From NCBI RefSeq assembly GCF_011397635.1, contig NC_064762.1:25136979-25200978 (forward strand): a stretch of 64,000 nucleotides of DNA. The letters run 5' to 3'. Positions 62,269-64,000 of the stretch are shown here, piece after piece (position 1 is the first letter of the stretch; every line of letters begins with the position of its first letter). The notes below the pieces were generated by a model. The model worked only from the letters and a program-made list of their open reading frames with translations. It did not search any database and was not told where the DNA came from. Position numbers and translations under genes: made by a program. The DNA is from Epinephelus fuscoguttatus (lineage: Eukaryota; Chordata; Actinopteri; Perciformes; Serranidae).

Positions 62269-62576
62269 TCCAGTATGACATAAAACATACGTGTCAACAG
62301 TGCATTCTAAACAATAACACAGGCATTAACGTGGCAATAACAATCATTTACTGACTCTGTTATCTGGAGGCTGATCTTGTCCTCTGCTTGGAGGGTAAGG
62401 AGCTCCCACATCTTACTGTTTTCCAGTATGACATAAAACATACGTGTCAACAGTGCATTCTAAACAATAACACAGGCATTAACGTGGCAATAACAATCAT
62501 TTACTGACTCTGTTATCTGGAGGCTGATCTTGTCCTCTGCTTGGAGGGTAAGGAGCTCCCACATCTTACTGTTTTC
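62269..62576. repeat. Perfect 153-bp tandem duplication
   Basis: Unit 62,269-62,421 is followed immediately by 62,422-62,574, with the match continuing two bases further. No difference was seen between the units by eye. The unit includes a tctggaggctg segment that is inverse to cagcctccag at 62,264-62,273. A recent event or an assembly artefact. Confidence 0.92.
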
Positions 62577-62955
62577 CGAATTTACTGACATTTTTAGCTG
62601 CGGTTCCTCTTCTTTGAGTTAGCCACTAACTGCTAACAGCTACTTTTTAAATCTTCCACAGTGGGTTGCACGCATAATACATCATCAAGACGTCACACTT
62701 GTGCGCCCATGATCCCGTCCTGCCAGCTGCCCTGACACTGTTATTACTGCACGTAGCAGCTTAAAGGGGAGATCACTCCGTCCCCCCATTCTGTGTTTGT
62801 ACCTTATATATAGAACAGTGAGGTGGCATAATGGTGTGAAATTCCCACCTTGAACAGGCAGTGTAAAAGGGGCTATTGTTTCTATATGACCTCAGACCTA
62901 GTTTGGCATTTCAGTACCGCAATTTGTTGTTACTCATCGGCCCACATAAACACTA

Positions 62956-63195
62956 ATACCCTGGGTACTCCAGCTTCTTCCCACAGTCCAAAGACATGCA
63001 GGTTAATTGGTGACTCTAAATTGACCGTAGGTGTGAATGTGAGCGTGAATGGTTGTCTGTCTCTATGTGTCAGCCCTGCGATAGTCTGGTGACCTGTCCA
63101 GGGTGTACCCTGCCTCTTGCCCAGTGTCAGCTGGGATAGGCTCCAGCCCCCCGTGACCCCCAACAAAATAAGAGGTTATGAAAGTGGATGGATGA
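62956..63195 (+). repeat. 3' end of an RTE/Expander-like LINE
   Basis: The text gactctaaattgaccgtagg, gacctgtccagggtgtaccc, agctgggataggctccagcc and a tail ggatggatgat is a well-known teleost repeat, usually the 3' part of a LINE ending in a ggat tandem. Only the tail is present. Confidence 0.65.
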
Positions 63196-64000
63196 TATAT
63201 CTCCAATAGAGGTTGATCAATTTATTGGTTTGGCTGAATAATCTACACCAATGGGATGTTTTACAAACTATTGTTTTCGGCAGAACTTGGCTCTTACAGT
63301 GGCCGACAGCTGAACAGCCTCCGCCCGTGACACAGTGAAGTGCCTGCATTACTGACTGGAGAAGAAGAGGGTTGTGTTAAATGATCAGTGGCTACAACTC
63401 CAGTTAAAGCAGGTCCCATCTGCTGTATTAGTGTGTCTAAGTTTATTGCTCTTCGTTTTAACATGTAATTGCATGATATTTTTGGCAGAGCCACAGCAGC
63501 TGATCTGGCCCTGTAAACATGAAAGTCTGTGACGGAGTGAATGCCACACTTCTTGTCTCAAATGAAAAGCCCTCATTTCAAATTAAAAACTGTCCAGCAT
63601 TTCAGAGCCAGTCTTTTTTTGATGTTCAATGAATCATGAAATAATTTCAATATTCTGAAAATACAAAATGACTCAACAATCTTTGTAACTCTTGTTACAA
63701 TTTACATTTGAATTTTTTTTTCAGTCCTGTCCATTAGCAATTACAAAGTGCTCCAAAGTATTTGAATTACTGCTTTGAATGCAGGCTCCATACACAAAGT
63801 CAAGGTAATGCCATTGTGTACCTGAGAACCTCAGGTTGACTTTGAGGGAAGATAATAACTAAAAGAAATCACTCCCACCTTTATTTTTCACAGTTAGTCT
63901 GATGTTCAGCTCCAGATTTATATATTTATTTAGACATTTACTACTTTGAGTTTGATATGCTGTGATCTAGATTCGTTCATTTATTTAGGTATCTACTACC

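Larger units (their letters stand above)
46405..64000. other. AVEN intron 2 or downstream sequence, no further exon recognised
   Basis: 17.6 kb without a supported coding exon. Specific elements are listed separately. Unlisted parts (46,405-47,318; 48,155-49,350; 50,970-52,320; 54,250-57,400; 58,650-58,744; 59,760-62,268; 63,196-64,000) were read on both strands. They hold only short unconvincing frames, homopolymers, or fragments of fish repeats such as the one ending tataacaggtcccctct near 50,965. 60,500-60,950 is open for 167 codons but pyrimidine-rich with no domain. Confidence 0.5.

Noticed and set aside
1-64000. CRISPR arrays, operons, phage or novel defence systems
   Set aside because: All evidence points to a vertebrate locus. 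The regular short repeats present are microsatellites and transposon ends.

Overview
The window is vertebrate nuclear DNA, almost certainly from a ray-finned (percomorph-type) teleost. It has spliced genes with GT-AG introns, no operons, many short inverted-repeat DNA transposons of types common in fish, Tc1 elements, and a Rex1/Babar-like LINE fragment. Four protein genes can be supported, in the order KATNBL1 (+), EMC7 (+), CHRM5 (-), AVEN (+, 5' part only). From general knowledge this is the gene order of human 15q14 (AVEN-CHRM5-EMC7-KATNBL1), which supports orthology. I found no prokaryotic, viral, CRISPR or toxin-type system.

Layout. 1-13,600 is gene-free and rich in repeats: a TTAA-flanked element with inverted ends (2,446-3,816), a hAT-type MITE with 8-bp target duplications (5,988-6,345), a second hAT-type element nested in an older repeat (7,920-8,713), and a dead 5'-truncated LINE (12,238-13,590). 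13,800-22,765 is KATNBL1: nine coding exon segments, predicted 272 aa. A decayed Tc1 copy (22,823-23,878) separates it from EMC7 (24,670-31,797), which has five exons and a predicted 240 aa. EMC7 introns hold a Harbinger-derived element, a nearly intact Tc1 (27,924-29,548) and a 0.7-kb MITE. 32,500-39,760 is intergenic, with four recognisable mobile elements. CHRM5 (39,760-41,289, minus strand, predicted 509 aa) is one coding exon preceded by a splice acceptor. AVEN starts about 0.9 kb away on the opposite strand. Its first two exons are seen (42,262-42,456 and 46,233-46,404). The remaining 17.6 kb, to the window end, appears to be AVEN intron 2 or later sequence, full of MITEs and a second decayed Tc1 copy.

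The genes do not form a pathway. EMC7 is a subunit of the ER membrane insertase, KATNBL1 a katanin-associated regulator, CHRM5 a Gq-coupled acetylcholine receptor (possibly an EMC-dependent multispanning protein), and AVEN an RGG-rich apoptosis and checkpoint regulator. Their linkage is conserved synteny.

Exon coordinates come from manual reading of splice sites, reading-frame phase and remembered family similarity. No alignment was run. Repeat family names are by terminal sequence, target duplication and resemblance, and are less certain than the genes.
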